From NCBI GenBank assembly GCA_947478845.1, contig CANJXC010000004.1:124001-188000 (forward strand): a stretch of DNA of 64,000 bases, in the 5' to 3' direction. Under the pieces are notes generated by a model. It was not told the DNA's origin. It did no database searches and saw only the letters and a program-made list of their open reading frames with translations. The position numbers were made by a program, and so were the translations under genes. Positions 52,324 to 61,278 of this stretch are shown here, piece by piece; within the stretch, counting starts at the first letter, position 1, and each line of letters opens with the position of its first letter. Source of the stretch: Spirochaetales bacterium (GTDB lineage Bacteria > Spirochaetota > Spirochaetia > JABEVK01).

Positions 52324-53019
52324 ATGAGCACTGGACCAACTATTTCAAGCCGGGTTTCACGGGTACGCGAGCGAATGACTTTGGCCGCGCAGAAATGCGG
52401 CCGTTCCGCTGAGGAAGTTCAACTTCTCGCGGTTACAAAAACCCGTTCTGTATCTGAGATTCGGGAATTGCTTGGATGCGGCTTATCAGAGTTCGGCGAA
52501 AATCGGATCTCTGAAGCGAACGCCAAAATGGAACTGTTTCCTCAGGTTGTCGGTTGGCACATGATTGGGCACCTTCAGTCAAATAAGGTTCGTGATTGCG
52601 GCGGATTTGGCTGCGTCCAGTCGGTCGATCGTGCTAAAATTGTTACTTCGCTGGAGCAACTCTCGGTTAACGCAGCAGTAAGGCTCCGTGTTCTGCTCGA
52701 AGTAAACACCGGTGGAGAGGAGCAGAAAGGCGGCACCCGTACGTGGGACGATCTGTTGTCGCTGGCGGACGAACTACTGAAATGCACACACCTGAATTGG
52801 GAAGGCCTCATGACAATGGCTCCATTCTCGCCATCGGAGGTTGTGGTGCGCCCCTGTTTCGCACGCTTATTTGAGCTTCGAGAGCGATTGAGAGCGCGTT
52901 TCCCCGAGCAGGCGTTGCCCTTGTTGTCCATGGGAATGTCGAACGATTTCGAATGGGCAATTCAAGAAGGCTCCACCATGGTCCGAATTGGGACTCTCTT
53001 GTTCGAGGATAGACCATGA
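52324..53019 (+). CDS. YggS-type pyridoxal-phosphate homeostasis protein
   Basis: PLP-binding TIM-barrel protein (PROSC/YggS family) that helps keep free PLP and amino/keto acid pools balanced. At 231 residues it has the PLP lysine (Lys39) in LLAVTKTRS, the FGENRISEANAKM and WHMIGHLQSNK segments, and the C-terminal SMGMSNDFEWAIQEGSTMVRIGTLLF. It overlaps the next gene as ATGA. The start has no Shine-Dalgarno and may be leaderless. Confidence 0.94.
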   Translation: MSTGPTISSRVSRVRERMTLAAQKCGRSAEEVQLLAVTKTRSVSEIRELLGCGLSEFGENRISEANAKMELFPQVVGWHMIGHLQSNKVRDCGGFGCVQSVDRAKIVTSLEQLSVNAAVRLRVLLEVNTGGEEQKGGTRTWDDLLSLADELLKCTHLNWEGLMTMAPFSPSEVVVRPCFARLFELRERLRARFPEQALPLLSMGMSNDFEWAIQEGSTMVRIGTLLFEDRP

Positions 53020-53450
53020 AAGTCTTGGTGGCTGTTCTCATGCTGGCTTTAGTGCCTTCTCTTGGCTCGCAAGAGATATCCGCCAATAAGAGCTCAAACA
53101 CCACTATTCCTTCTGAAGGTGCAATGCCCGTTGAATACAGAGCCAACGAGTTTCCTGACTGGGCAGTAGAGCTTCGGCGCGCCGAGATCATCGCAGTAGG
53201 AGCCTTCCCCTTCGTATTTCTGTTCTCTGGGCTATCGTTTGACATCGTCTATTGGTCATCGAACGGCTTCCTTGCGGCTTATTTGCCTTGGCCAGTTGGC
53301 CCGGGTACCTCCTCCTGGACCGTCACGGCAAACGCGAACGAACTTGCGTCCAAGAATCTTGTTCTTGTTACCTCGACACTTCTTGTTTCAATCGCGATTT
53401 CTTTGGCCGACTACGCTCTTCGTTTTTGGCTCCCCGAGGGAAACTCTTGA
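53016..53450 (+). CDS. Uncharacterised small membrane protein
   Basis: A 144-residue protein with an N-terminal signal-like segment (about residues 1-18) and two further hydrophobic segments (about 62-95 and 115-133). A segment WAVELRRAEIIAVGAFPFVFLFSGLSFDIVYW is prominent. No family of known function is recognised. It is translationally coupled to yggS upstream and to the pseudouridine synthase downstream (TTGA), so it belongs to that operon. Confidence 0.65.
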   Translation: MKVLVAVLMLALVPSLGSQEISANKSSNTTIPSEGAMPVEYRANEFPDWAVELRRAEIIAVGAFPFVFLFSGLSFDIVYWSSNGFLAAYLPWPVGPGTSSWTVTANANELASKNLVLVTSTLLVSIAISLADYALRFWLPEGNS

Positions 53451-54397
53451 GCGACCGCCATCGCCTAGAAGCCGAGGTTCAATTTCTGGAATCTCCCGTC
53501 CGTTTAGACAAATATGTTTCCGAGCACCTAGGCCTTTTCCCGCGCACGCAGTATGAGCGTCGGGCCGTCGAAGTGCTGCTCCACGCCAAGCCGGTCAAAC
53601 CGTCTTACAAACTGCGGGGCGGTGAAATAATCACCGTGGGCTGGAATGACCTTCCTGATATTTCAATGGAACCCCAAGACCTGCCGCTAGATATTCTTTA
53701 CGAGGACTCAACGACTCTGGTTGTCAACAAGCCCCGGGGAATGGTCGTGCATCCAGCCCAAGGTAACTGGACAGGAACTTTGGTACAGGGTCTGTTGTTC
53801 TACGTCAAGGAACTTGAAGAGGAGTTTCACGACACTGACCTGCGCCCCGGTATCGTTCATCGTCTTGATAAAGACACGACCGGTGTCTTGGTGACCGCCA
53901 AGTCTGCTTCCGCACTTGAGCATCTATCATCACAGTTCCGAGATCGCACGACCCACAAGACCTACTATGCTGTGCTCAAGGGAGTTCCCCGTGAAAAGCA
54001 GGGGCGCCTCGAGACTTCTCTAAGGCGCGATCCACTTCACCGTCAGAGGTTTGCTGTCGCCCCTCCCGGTACTGGAAAAATCGCTGTCACCGACTGGAAA
54101 GTTCTCGCGGCAGCGGGCAACTACAGTCTTGTGGTGTTTTTACCCCAAACGGGCAGAACCCATCAGTTAAGAGTTCACGCTCAGCATTTGCATTGTCCCA
54201 TCCTTGGCGACCCGATTTACTCCCGACCTGATCCTCATCGACCGAATGCTCCACTGATGTTGCATGCCGCTCGGCTGGAAATCATACTTCCCGATGAGGT
54301 GGCTCCCCGATCGTTTCAGGCCCCACTTCCCGAGGACTTTCGAAAAGTCCTGCTAGGTCTCGGACTTCCAGACCCGCCGATTTGCGTACCCGGTTGA
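53447..54397 (+). CDS. RluD-family pseudouridine synthase
   Basis: Converts uridines in structured RNA to pseudouridine. The 316-residue protein has an N-terminal S4-like RNA-binding domain (about residues 15-70) and a catalytic domain with VNKPRGMVVHPA, the RluA/RluD active-site motif HRLDKDTTG (catalytic Asp141), THKTYYAVLKG and TGRTHQLRVHAQHL. The rRNA site cannot be predicted. TTG start with GAGGG; the frame stays open upstream only inside the preceding gene. Its 3' end overlaps the convergent gene by 116 bp. Confidence 0.93.
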   Translation: MSDRHRLEAEVQFLESPVRLDKYVSEHLGLFPRTQYERRAVEVLLHAKPVKPSYKLRGGEIITVGWNDLPDISMEPQDLPLDILYEDSTTLVVNKPRGMVVHPAQGNWTGTLVQGLLFYVKELEEEFHDTDLRPGIVHRLDKDTTGVLVTAKSASALEHLSSQFRDRTTHKTYYAVLKGVPREKQGRLETSLRRDPLHRQRFAVAPPGTGKIAVTDWKVLAAAGNYSLVVFLPQTGRTHQLRVHAQHLHCPILGDPIYSRPDPHRPNAPLMLHAARLEIILPDEVAPRSFQAPLPEDFRKVLLGLGLPDPPICVPG

Positions 54398-54938
54398 AAA
54401 GTTTCTCTCCGCGCATCAATGATGGCGGTCCTTCGCCGGGAAAAATCAGTGTGTCATCCTGCCAAGTGAAGAACCGGCGCTCGAGTGCAATGGCCATGTT
54501 GGCCCTGGTGTAGGCGCTGCTAGTTCTTGGGGGTTGTCCTGCAGAGAGCAAATCGCCGCAAAAAACCCAGTTTCCTACTCTGTAAGCCACCGAGTCATTG
54601 CTGAGTTCCGGGAAACATAAAGCATCGACCCTAAAGTTCCCCAGTTGTAAGTGCGTTCCAGGGTTGACAGTCTGGCAGGGAAAATCGAGAACCCGGTCAT
54701 TCCTGCTGAAAAGTTCAGCATCGTAGACCTTTTTGAGTGTTCTCAATCCACGCAGGTGTTGCGGCTGACAACGGGTGATCAGGACCCATCGGATTGTGTA
54801 TTCATTGTCCTCAATGGCCTCGAGGAGTCGAACATCGAGAACTCCGGGGTCGACAAGTATTGCATCACCACCGTTGTCGGGTCCGAGGACGTAAGTATTG
54901 GAAAAGTTTTCCACGGAATAGTGGAAGACCAATTTCAT
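54282..54938 (-). CDS. Metallo-beta-lactamase-fold protein lacking the metal site
   Basis: A 218-residue protein with the overall order of a glyoxalase-II-type beta-lactamase fold: NTYVLGPDNGGDAILVDPG, then a strand and the position of the HxHxDH motif, and later VGNWVFCGDLLSAG in place of the usual F-T/S-GD-x-L-F. However, the metal motif reads TRCQPQHLRG, keeping only the last histidine, and the downstream GHT motif is replaced by PELS. It is therefore probably not a metallo-hydrolase but a structural or binding homologue. ATG has AGGA upstream. Overlaps the RluD-family gene tail to tail by 116 bp. Confidence 0.65.
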   Translation of the reverse strand: MKLVFHYSVENFSNTYVLGPDNGGDAILVDPGVLDVRLLEAIEDNEYTIRWVLITRCQPQHLRGLRTLKKVYDAELFSRNDRVLDFPCQTVNPGTHLQLGNFRVDALCFPELSNDSVAYRVGNWVFCGDLLSAGQPPRTSSAYTRANMAIALERRFFTWQDDTLIFPGEGPPSLMRGEKLFNRVRKSAGLEVRDLAGLFESPREVGPETIGEPPHREV

Positions 54939-55534
54939 GGCGTCCTAGTTTCCTCGTCAAACTCGGCTTCATCGTCATTGCTGTAGCGAAAATCAACCTG
55001 TTCCAAACGCGATCCGGTGAACTGGGTTTTCTTGAGGTTGCAGTCAACGAACTGAACCACCTTCAGTTGCGCGCCTACAAACCTGGAAAAGTACAAGTCA
55101 CTTTCTGAAAACAAGCAATCTGAAGCTTCCAAGGAATTAAAGTTAACGTGTAACAGGTCGCTTCCGGTCCAGTCAACTTTCTTCAGTTGCGCCCCAGAAA
55201 ATGAACAAAAGAGCAGGGTAACACCTTTAGCACTCACATTTGACCACCGGCTGAAGTCAAAAAAACAGTGTCGGAAACTTGCACCATCAAGGTTCATATC
55301 ACTAAGTTCCGAGCCCATGAAACTGCAGCCGTCGAAAGATTTTCCCGACCAATTCTGGCCAGCAAAGGGTACTCTATTTAGAGAAAGGCTTTCGAACACT
55401 CGCGAATCTGACAGCATTGTCGACAGAATGCCCAAATGAGAGGCCGAATCAGGGAGGTGTCGTACACAAAACTCCGATCCGTGTACCACGTGCCGCCTAC
55501 ACTGAAGGTGCTTACAGTTGCGGTTCTCAAACAT
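54935..55534 (-). CDS. Pentapeptide-repeat protein
   Basis: A 199-residue protein. After a short Cys/His-rich start (CKHLQCRRHVVHGSEFCVRHL, possibly a small zinc-binding knuckle) the sequence has consecutive pentapeptide-type repeats over about residues 60-185 (A/C-x-L/F-x-x pattern, for example SFDGCSFMGSELSDMNLDGASF), predicted to form a right-handed quadrilateral beta-helix. A DNA-gyrase-protection role known for some members cannot be claimed here. Overlaps the downstream gene by 4 nt. Confidence 0.85.
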   Translation of the reverse strand: MFENRNCKHLQCRRHVVHGSEFCVRHLPDSASHLGILSTMLSDSRVFESLSLNRVPFAGQNWSGKSFDGCSFMGSELSDMNLDGASFRHCFFDFSRWSNVSAKGVTLLFCSFSGAQLKKVDWTGSDLLHVNFNSLEASDCLFSESDLYFSRFVGAQLKVVQFVDCNLKKTQFTGSRLEQVDFRYSNDDEAEFDEETRTP

Positions 55535-55556
55535 GAGGCAAGTCTAGCCCAAGAGT

Positions 55557-55585
55557 TTGACAAAAAGAAGTGGTTTTGCCATAGT
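55557..55585 (+). promoter_or_regulatory. Promoter of the purB-guaB-purA-guaA operon, predicted leaderless
   Basis: TTGACA (55557-55562), 17-nt spacer and CATAGT (55580-55585), ending 5 nt before the purB ATG. An in-frame TAG at 55582-55584 rules out an earlier start, and there is no Shine-Dalgarno. Confidence 0.6.
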
Positions 55586-55590
55586 GCCTC

Positions 55591-57030
55591 ATGGAACAAA
55601 GAAGTCTTTTCCTGAACCTTTCTCCTTTGGACCATCGCTACTATCTGGCTAACCGAGACCTATTCGACCGTCTGGGGTCATACCTCAGCGAAGAGGCTGC
55701 CGTGAAATATGCGGTCCGCTGTGAAGCCGCCCTTCTGTATGCCCATATCGACTCCCGTTTTCCGGCCGCAGAGCGAGAGCGGCTAAAGGCCTCGGTAGGG
55801 GCGCTCGAAGCACAAGTGTCACCCGAAGCGGTTTACGCAGAGGAAGAGAAAACCCAACACAATGTTCGGGCGTTGGTCAATGTCATCAAGCTTCATCTCC
55901 CTGAAGAATTAGTCCCCTATGTGCACTTGGGAGCCACTTCTGTTGACATGCTCGACACTGCCAATGCGCTCAAAATCCAAGACGCCGTACGTGGCGTCAT
56001 AGTGCCCTTGTTGGCAGAGTTGGTGACTTCACTTAGTGTCTTAGCCCGGGGTGAGGCCCATACACCCCAGATCGGGCGCACCCACGGGCAGTTTGCGGTG
56101 CCAATCACTGTCGGCTTCGCAATCGCGGAATACATTTCGCGTCTGGGAAAGTCTGTCCTTGAAATCCAGCGTTTGTCGGGGAACCTGAAAGGGAAGTTTG
56201 CGGGGGCCGTAGGGGCCTACAACGCTACCAGTGTGATGACTGCCGATCCACAGGGGCTGGAGAGGGAGGTTCTCGCTTACCTTGGACTTGAGCCTTCTGA
56301 ACACTCTACCCAATTGGTCGAACCCGAATATTTGCTCCGCCTTCTTTTAGAACTCAATGTTGCGTTTGGAATCGTTGCCAATTTGGCCGACGACCTGCGC
56401 AACCTTCAGCGGTCCGAGATTGGAGAGTTTCGCGAGCACTTCTCCGTCACGCAGGTAGGGTCCTCGACGATGCCGCAAAAGCGTAATCCATGGAACTCCG
56501 AACACGTCAAAAGCTTATGGAAAGCGTTTGCTCCTCGTGTGATGACGTTTTTTCTGGATCAAATCTCCGAGCATCAGCGAGACCTCACAAACTCGGCCTC
56601 CGGGCGGTTCGTGGCAGACTATCTGGCTGGATTTGTGGCCGCCATTTCCCGCATGAAAAAAGTTATCTCCACCCTGGTGATCGATAGGTCACGGCTAGAT
56701 GAGAACTTAAGCCGCGGTGCTGGAGATTTGGTTCTTGCCGAATGCGTGTACATTCTCCTTTCTCTTGCCGGAGAGCCGGAGGGTCACGAGATTGTACGGC
56801 TGATCACCCTTGAGTGCGACCAGCAAAAACGTCCGCTCATCGAAGCACTCAAGAGTCGTCCGGAAGTATGGGCAAAAGTGACAGCACAGCTGAAAGATTC
56901 AAACGGCTGGGACGCAAACCATTTCTTTTCCCACCCTGAACTGTACCACGGTCAAGCGCCCTTGAAGGCAGTGGTTTTAGCGGAAAAGTACGAGGCCCTT
57001 ATGAAACCATTGTTGGGGGTTCACCTTTGA
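55591..57030 (+). CDS. purB: Adenylosuccinate lyase
   Basis: Fumarase-superfamily enzyme cleaving adenylosuccinate to AMP (and SAICAR to AICAR). The 479-residue protein has EKTQHNVRALVNVIK, HLGATSVDMLDTANAL, GRTHGQFAVP and the superfamily signature GSSTMPQKRNPWNSEH. It is closer in length to the larger bacterial forms. First gene of a four-gene purine interconversion operon and overlapping guaB as TTGA. Confidence 0.95.
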   Translation: MEQRSLFLNLSPLDHRYYLANRDLFDRLGSYLSEEAAVKYAVRCEAALLYAHIDSRFPAAERERLKASVGALEAQVSPEAVYAEEEKTQHNVRALVNVIKLHLPEELVPYVHLGATSVDMLDTANALKIQDAVRGVIVPLLAELVTSLSVLARGEAHTPQIGRTHGQFAVPITVGFAIAEYISRLGKSVLEIQRLSGNLKGKFAGAVGAYNATSVMTADPQGLEREVLAYLGLEPSEHSTQLVEPEYLLRLLLELNVAFGIVANLADDLRNLQRSEIGEFREHFSVTQVGSSTMPQKRNPWNSEHVKSLWKAFAPRVMTFFLDQISEHQRDLTNSASGRFVADYLAGFVAAISRMKKVISTLVIDRSRLDENLSRGAGDLVLAECVYILLSLAGEPEGHEIVRLITLECDQQKRPLIEALKSRPEVWAKVTAQLKDSNGWDANHFFSHPELYHGQAPLKAVVLAEKYEALMKPLLGVHL

Positions 57031-58472
57031 TCCCGCTGGAAGAATCGCTCAGCTACGACGATGTCCTGTTGCAACCAGGGTTCGCCAATTTTTTGCCCCA
57101 TGAAGTCGAAGTGCTGACTCGCCTTACGAAAAGAATCTCTCTCAATATACCCATACTCGCGGCGGCGATGGATACCGTATCGGAAGACCGCTTGGCCATT
57201 GCGTTGGCGTTAGAAGGTGGCGCAGCTGTGATCCATCGGAATCTGTCGCCGCAGGCCCAGGCGGAACACGTGGGAAGAGTGAAACGTTACTTGAACTGGG
57301 TCATCGAGAACCCGGTTGTCGTGCGAAAGGGCGAAACTGTAGATCAGGTTCAGAAGATTATGATTCAGTACGGAGTTTCTGGCCTGCCTGTTGTCGATCA
57401 CGACCGAAAACTTGTTGGCATCATCACAGGAAGGGATCTGCGGTTCTGCACCGATTACACCCAACTCGTCGAAGACGTAATGACCAAGAATCCGGTCGTC
57501 GAGGTGGGTACGGTAAGCCTTGCTACCGCCGAAGAAAAGTTTAACCGCTTCAAGATCGAGAAACTTCCTGTGGTTGATGGGGAAGGGCGACTCATCGGAC
57601 TGGTAACCGTGAAGGATATGGAAAAGCATCAGGCTTTTCCCCATGCAAGTCTCGATGAAAGCGGTCGCCTTGTCGTTGGAGCTGCCATCAGTCCTCAGGA
57701 CTGGGAAAAACGTATACCACTGTTGTTACAGTCGAGAGTGGACTTCGTGGTGCTCGACACTGCACATGGCGACAGTGCCAACGTGGTCGTGGCCGTGAGG
57801 GACATCAAGCAAAGGTTCCCCGAGATTCAGGTGATAGGCGGCAATGTTGCTACCCGGGCGGGCACCAGACGCCTGATTGATGCCGGTGCCGATGGCATCA
57901 AGGTTGGGGTCGGACCCGGCTCAATTTGTACAACCCGCATCGTGGCAGGAATAGGGGTGGCGCAATTTTCCGCGGTCTATGAGTGTGCGGACGAGGCGGC
58001 CAAATCGGGGATACCCGTGATCGCCGACGGCGGCATCAAGTTTTCCGGTGATATTGTCAAAGCCATAGGTGCTGGTGCCGGGACGGTGATGTTGGGTAAC
58101 CTTTTTGCGGGACTGAAGGAAGCTCCTGGCAAAGAGATTATTTTCGAGGGGCGGATTTTCAAGGAATACCGAGGAATGGGCTCTTTGGGAGCCATCAAAG
58201 AGGGCTCGGGTGACCGCTATGCTATGGATAAAAAGTCTGATCCGGTTCCCGAAGGGATTGAGGGCCGTGTACCATTCAAGGGCGACCTCAAGCCCTTTGT
58301 GCACCAATTGGTCACCGGACTCAAAAAAGGAATGGGTTACACTGGTTGCAAGACCCTCGAAGAATTGCGTCACTATCGCCAGTTCGTTCGCATCAGCGCG
58401 GCCGGCCTTCGAGAAAGCCATGCCCACGACGTTTATATCACCCAAGAATCGCCCAACTACTCCCGCACCTGA
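57027..58472 (+). CDS. guaB: IMP dehydrogenase
   Basis: Oxidises IMP to XMP, the committed step of GMP synthesis. The 481-residue protein contains the (beta/alpha)8 barrel interrupted by a pair of CBS domains (about residues 90-205), the active-site loop [11 protein letters not shown] with Cys301, and the IMP-binding [27 protein letters not shown] start overlaps the purB stop. Confidence 0.97.
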   Translation: MIPLEESLSYDDVLLQPGFANFLPHEVEVLTRLTKRISLNIPILAAAMDTVSEDRLAIALALEGGAAVIHRNLSPQAQAEHVGRVKRYLNWVIENPVVVRKGETVDQVQKIMIQYGVSGLPVVDHDRKLVGIITGRDLRFCTDYTQLVEDVMTKNPVVEVGTVSLATAEEKFNRFKIEKLPVVDGEGRLIGLVTVKDMEKHQAFPHASLDESGRLVVGAAISPQDWEKRIPLLLQSRVDFVVLDTAHGDSANVVVAVRDIKQRFPEIQVIGGNVATRAGTRRLIDAGADGIKVGVGPGSICTTRIVAGIGVAQFSAVYECADEAAKSGIPVIADGGIKFSGDIVKAIGAGAGTVMLGNLFAGLKEAPGKEIIFEGRIFKEYRGMGSLGAIKEGSGDRYAMDKKSDPVPEGIEGRVPFKGDLKPFVHQLVTGLKKGMGYTGCKTLEELRHYRQFVRISAAGLRESHAHDVYITQESPNYSRT

Positions 58473-58483
58473 AGGAATAAGCC

Positions 58484-59713
58484 ATGAATATTGTCGTTGT
58501 CGGCGCCCAGTGGGGTGATGAAGGAAAAGGCAAAATTGTCGATTTTCTTTCAGAAAAAGCGGAACTGGTCGTCCGTTTTTCAGGGGGGGCCAACGCCGGC
58601 CATACCATCATCCATGGAGACAAGATCTATAAGCTTCACCTGATACCTTCAGGTATCGTCAGCCCTGGCAAGATTTCATTGCTTGGAGCCGGAATGGTGA
58701 TCGACCCGGTTGCCCTGTTTGCCGAGCTCGATGAGTTATCGTCGGCCGGGATAGTCTGGACAGGACGGGTCTTCATCAGCGACCGTGCCCACCTGGTACT
58801 TTCAACCTACCAGAAACTAGATCAGCAAATGGAATCAGACAGACGCATTCCCATTGGTACAACCGGGAGAGGAATAGGCGTCACCTATGCCCTCAAGGCG
58901 CATCGGGATGGGCTTCGAGTCGGTGACTTATTCAGCGAAAAGGCCTGGGGCCATCTTCGACCGGCCGAAAAAGAATTTCTGGCCCCCTTTCGAGACCGCA
59001 TGAAGCCTCTTGTGGTTGATCAAGCGGCTTTCATGCGAAAGAGAAAAGGAAGTCCTACCCTTTTTGAGGGTGCCCAAGGGGTGCTGCTCGATCTCGATTG
59101 GGGAACCTATCCTTTCGTCAGTTCCGGCTATTCGGCCGCAGGTGGCGCTGCCCTTGGAGGTGGAATCGGTCCTCGGGCTATCGACCGCGTGTATGGCGTT
59201 TTCAAGGCCTATACCACCCGGGTCGGCAACGGGCCGTTTCCCACCGAGTTCAGGCCCGAACGGGATGGACAATTGGGCGACCAGATTCGCTCAATTGGCA
59301 AGGAATACGGGGTGACCACGGGCCGGGCGCGGCGAACCGGATTCCTCGACCTAGTTGCGCTTCGCTATGCTTGCTGGACCAACAGCCTCGACGGGTTGGT
59401 GATCACTAAACTTGATATCTACGACACTTTCGATACCATCAAGGTATGCACCGGCTACCAGATCGACGGTAAGGTTGTGGTGGATTTTCCGACCACCATT
59501 GAGGCACTTGAAAAGGCTATTCCGGTCATCCAAGAGTTTCCGGGCTGGAAGACTGATCTGAGCATCCTCCGGACTTTCGAACAGCTTCCCGTGGAAGTCC
59601 ATGAATACTTAAAGTTTATTGAGTCCTTTGTTGAGACACCCATCACTGTCCTCTCCGTGGGTCCAGACAAAAAGCAGACATTCCAGAGGAGTGATCCGTG
59701 GACACCGTCCTGA
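58484..59713 (+). CDS. purA: Adenylosuccinate synthetase
   Basis: GTP-dependent ligation of aspartate to IMP, the first step to AMP. The 409-residue protein starts with the classical VVGAQWGDEGKGKIVDFL (Asp12, Lys15 region), then GGANAGHTI and the GTTGRGIGVTY, TTGRARRTGFLDL and IDGKV-type segments. A ribosome binding site (AAGGA) precedes the ATG. Overlaps guaA by 16 nt. Confidence 0.96.
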   Translation: MNIVVVGAQWGDEGKGKIVDFLSEKAELVVRFSGGANAGHTIIHGDKIYKLHLIPSGIVSPGKISLLGAGMVIDPVALFAELDELSSAGIVWTGRVFISDRAHLVLSTYQKLDQQMESDRRIPIGTTGRGIGVTYALKAHRDGLRVGDLFSEKAWGHLRPAEKEFLAPFRDRMKPLVVDQAAFMRKRKGSPTLFEGAQGVLLDLDWGTYPFVSSGYSAAGGAALGGGIGPRAIDRVYGVFKAYTTRVGNGPFPTEFRPERDGQLGDQIRSIGKEYGVTTGRARRTGFLDLVALRYACWTNSLDGLVITKLDIYDTFDTIKVCTGYQIDGKVVVDFPTTIEALEKAIPVIQEFPGWKTDLSILRTFEQLPVEVHEYLKFIESFVETPITVLSVGPDKKQTFQRSDPWTPS

Positions 59714-61245
59714 TTTTGGACTTTGGTGGCCAGACCTGCCAGCTCATAGCGCGTCGACTGCGTGAAGTGGGTGTGTTCACCGAAATAGTTGCTTTTGATA
59801 CACCATGCACTCCTGAATTGTTAAAGGGAGTGAAGGGGCTGATCTTCTCTGGGTCGCCTTATTCAGTGTACGAGCCCGAGGCTCCGAAGGTTGATCCTGC
59901 GTACCTTGAGGTGGGAATACCCATCTTGGGAATTTGCTATGGTTTTCAGTTGTTGACGCAAACGCTGGGCGGAAAAGTGAAGGGCCAAGCGTTAAAGGAA
60001 TATGGCCGGGTGCCTCTTCGTGTTTTGCAACCCGATCCCTTGTTTGAAGCAGTCGGGCAAGGCTTTCAAAGTTGGATGAGTCATGGAGACAGTATAGAGG
60101 TTCTTGCTCCGGGCTTTGAGCTAGTCTGCGAATCAGATCATCACCCAGCTGCAGCGCGACATCGTTCCTTTAAGTTTTGGGGAATCCAGTTCCATCCTGA
60201 GGTAAGCCACTGCGAATACGGCACCCTGATTCTGTCCAACTTCGCCCTCGGTATTTGTGGTGCTAAGGCGGAATGGTCCATGGATCGATACCTCGAACTT
60301 GAAGGAGATAAGGTCAAAGCACAAATCGGTTCCCGGCCAGTTCTCCTGCTGATTTCAGGCGGAGTTGACTCCACAGTGGCTGCAGTGATGTTGCTCAAGG
60401 TGCTGTCACCCGAGCAAGTTCATCTCATGTATATTGATACTGGCCTAATGCGACAAGGTGAGTCCAAAGAGGTGGAGTCCATTTTGCGCACTCTGGGAGC
60501 ACGCTATGTGCACCTTGTCGATGCCGAGGAACGCTTCCTTGGAGCCCTGAAGGGCTTGGAAGAGCCGGAGGCCAAGAGAAAAGCTATCGGTGACACCTTC
60601 ATCAGGGTCCAAGAGCAAGAGGTGGCACTCCTCAATTTGTCGGACTATTACTTGGCACAAGGCACCCTTTATACCGATCTCATTGAGTCGGGAAAGGGTG
60701 TTGGCAAGAAGGCAAAAGTAATCAAGAGCCATCACAATGTGAGCTCTCCACTCGTGGAAGCCAAACGCAGAGCCGGACTGATCGTAGAGCCCCTTGGGAT
60801 GCTCTATAAAGACGAAGTTCGGCTCTTAGGTGAGCGACTCGGCCTACCCGAATCGGTGATTTGGCGCCATCCATTTCCCGGTCCCGGTCTCGGCATCCGT
60901 ATTCTTGGAGAGGTGACAAAGGACAAGTGCGAAATCCTGCGACAAGCCGACGGGCTCTATATAGTCGAGCTTAAAAAACGCGGACTCTATCGCCAGATTT
61001 GGCAAGCCTTTTCGGTGCTATTGCCGGTTCGCTCGGTGGGAGTTACCGGGGATGCGCGCGATTACGGGTATGTGTTGGCTCTCCGCGCCGTCACTTCAAA
61101 AGATGGGATGACTGCGGATGTGTTTGATTTTCCCTTTAAGGACCTCCTGGAAATCTCCAGCTTGATCACTAATCAGGTGAAGGCTGTTGGCAGAGTCACC
61201 TACGATATTTCTTCGAAGCCCCCTTCAACAATTGAGTGGGAATAG
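59698..61245 (+). CDS. guaA: GMP synthase (glutamine-hydrolysing)
   Basis: Converts XMP to GMP. Single-chain form of 515 residues: N-terminal class I glutamine amidotransferase with nucleophile Cys80 (LGICYGFQ) and the FWGIQFHPEV histidine block, then the ATP-pyrophosphatase domain with the SGGVDS loop (residues 220-225) and the C-terminal dimerisation domain (SLITNQVKAVGRVTYDISSKPPSTIEWE end). GTG start within the purA 3' end. Confidence 0.96.
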   Translation: MDTVLILDFGGQTCQLIARRLREVGVFTEIVAFDTPCTPELLKGVKGLIFSGSPYSVYEPEAPKVDPAYLEVGIPILGICYGFQLLTQTLGGKVKGQALKEYGRVPLRVLQPDPLFEAVGQGFQSWMSHGDSIEVLAPGFELVCESDHHPAAARHRSFKFWGIQFHPEVSHCEYGTLILSNFALGICGAKAEWSMDRYLELEGDKVKAQIGSRPVLLLISGGVDSTVAAVMLLKVLSPEQVHLMYIDTGLMRQGESKEVESILRTLGARYVHLVDAEERFLGALKGLEEPEAKRKAIGDTFIRVQEQEVALLNLSDYYLAQGTLYTDLIESGKGVGKKAKVIKSHHNVSSPLVEAKRRAGLIVEPLGMLYKDEVRLLGERLGLPESVIWRHPFPGPGLGIRILGEVTKDKCEILRQADGLYIVELKKRGLYRQIWQAFSVLLPVRSVGVTGDARDYGYVLALRAVTSKDGMTADVFDFPFKDLLEISSLITNQVKAVGRVTYDISSKPPSTIEWE

Positions 61246-61278
61246 GTTTTTGCCGATAGAGCCAACAAGAGGTGTCCC

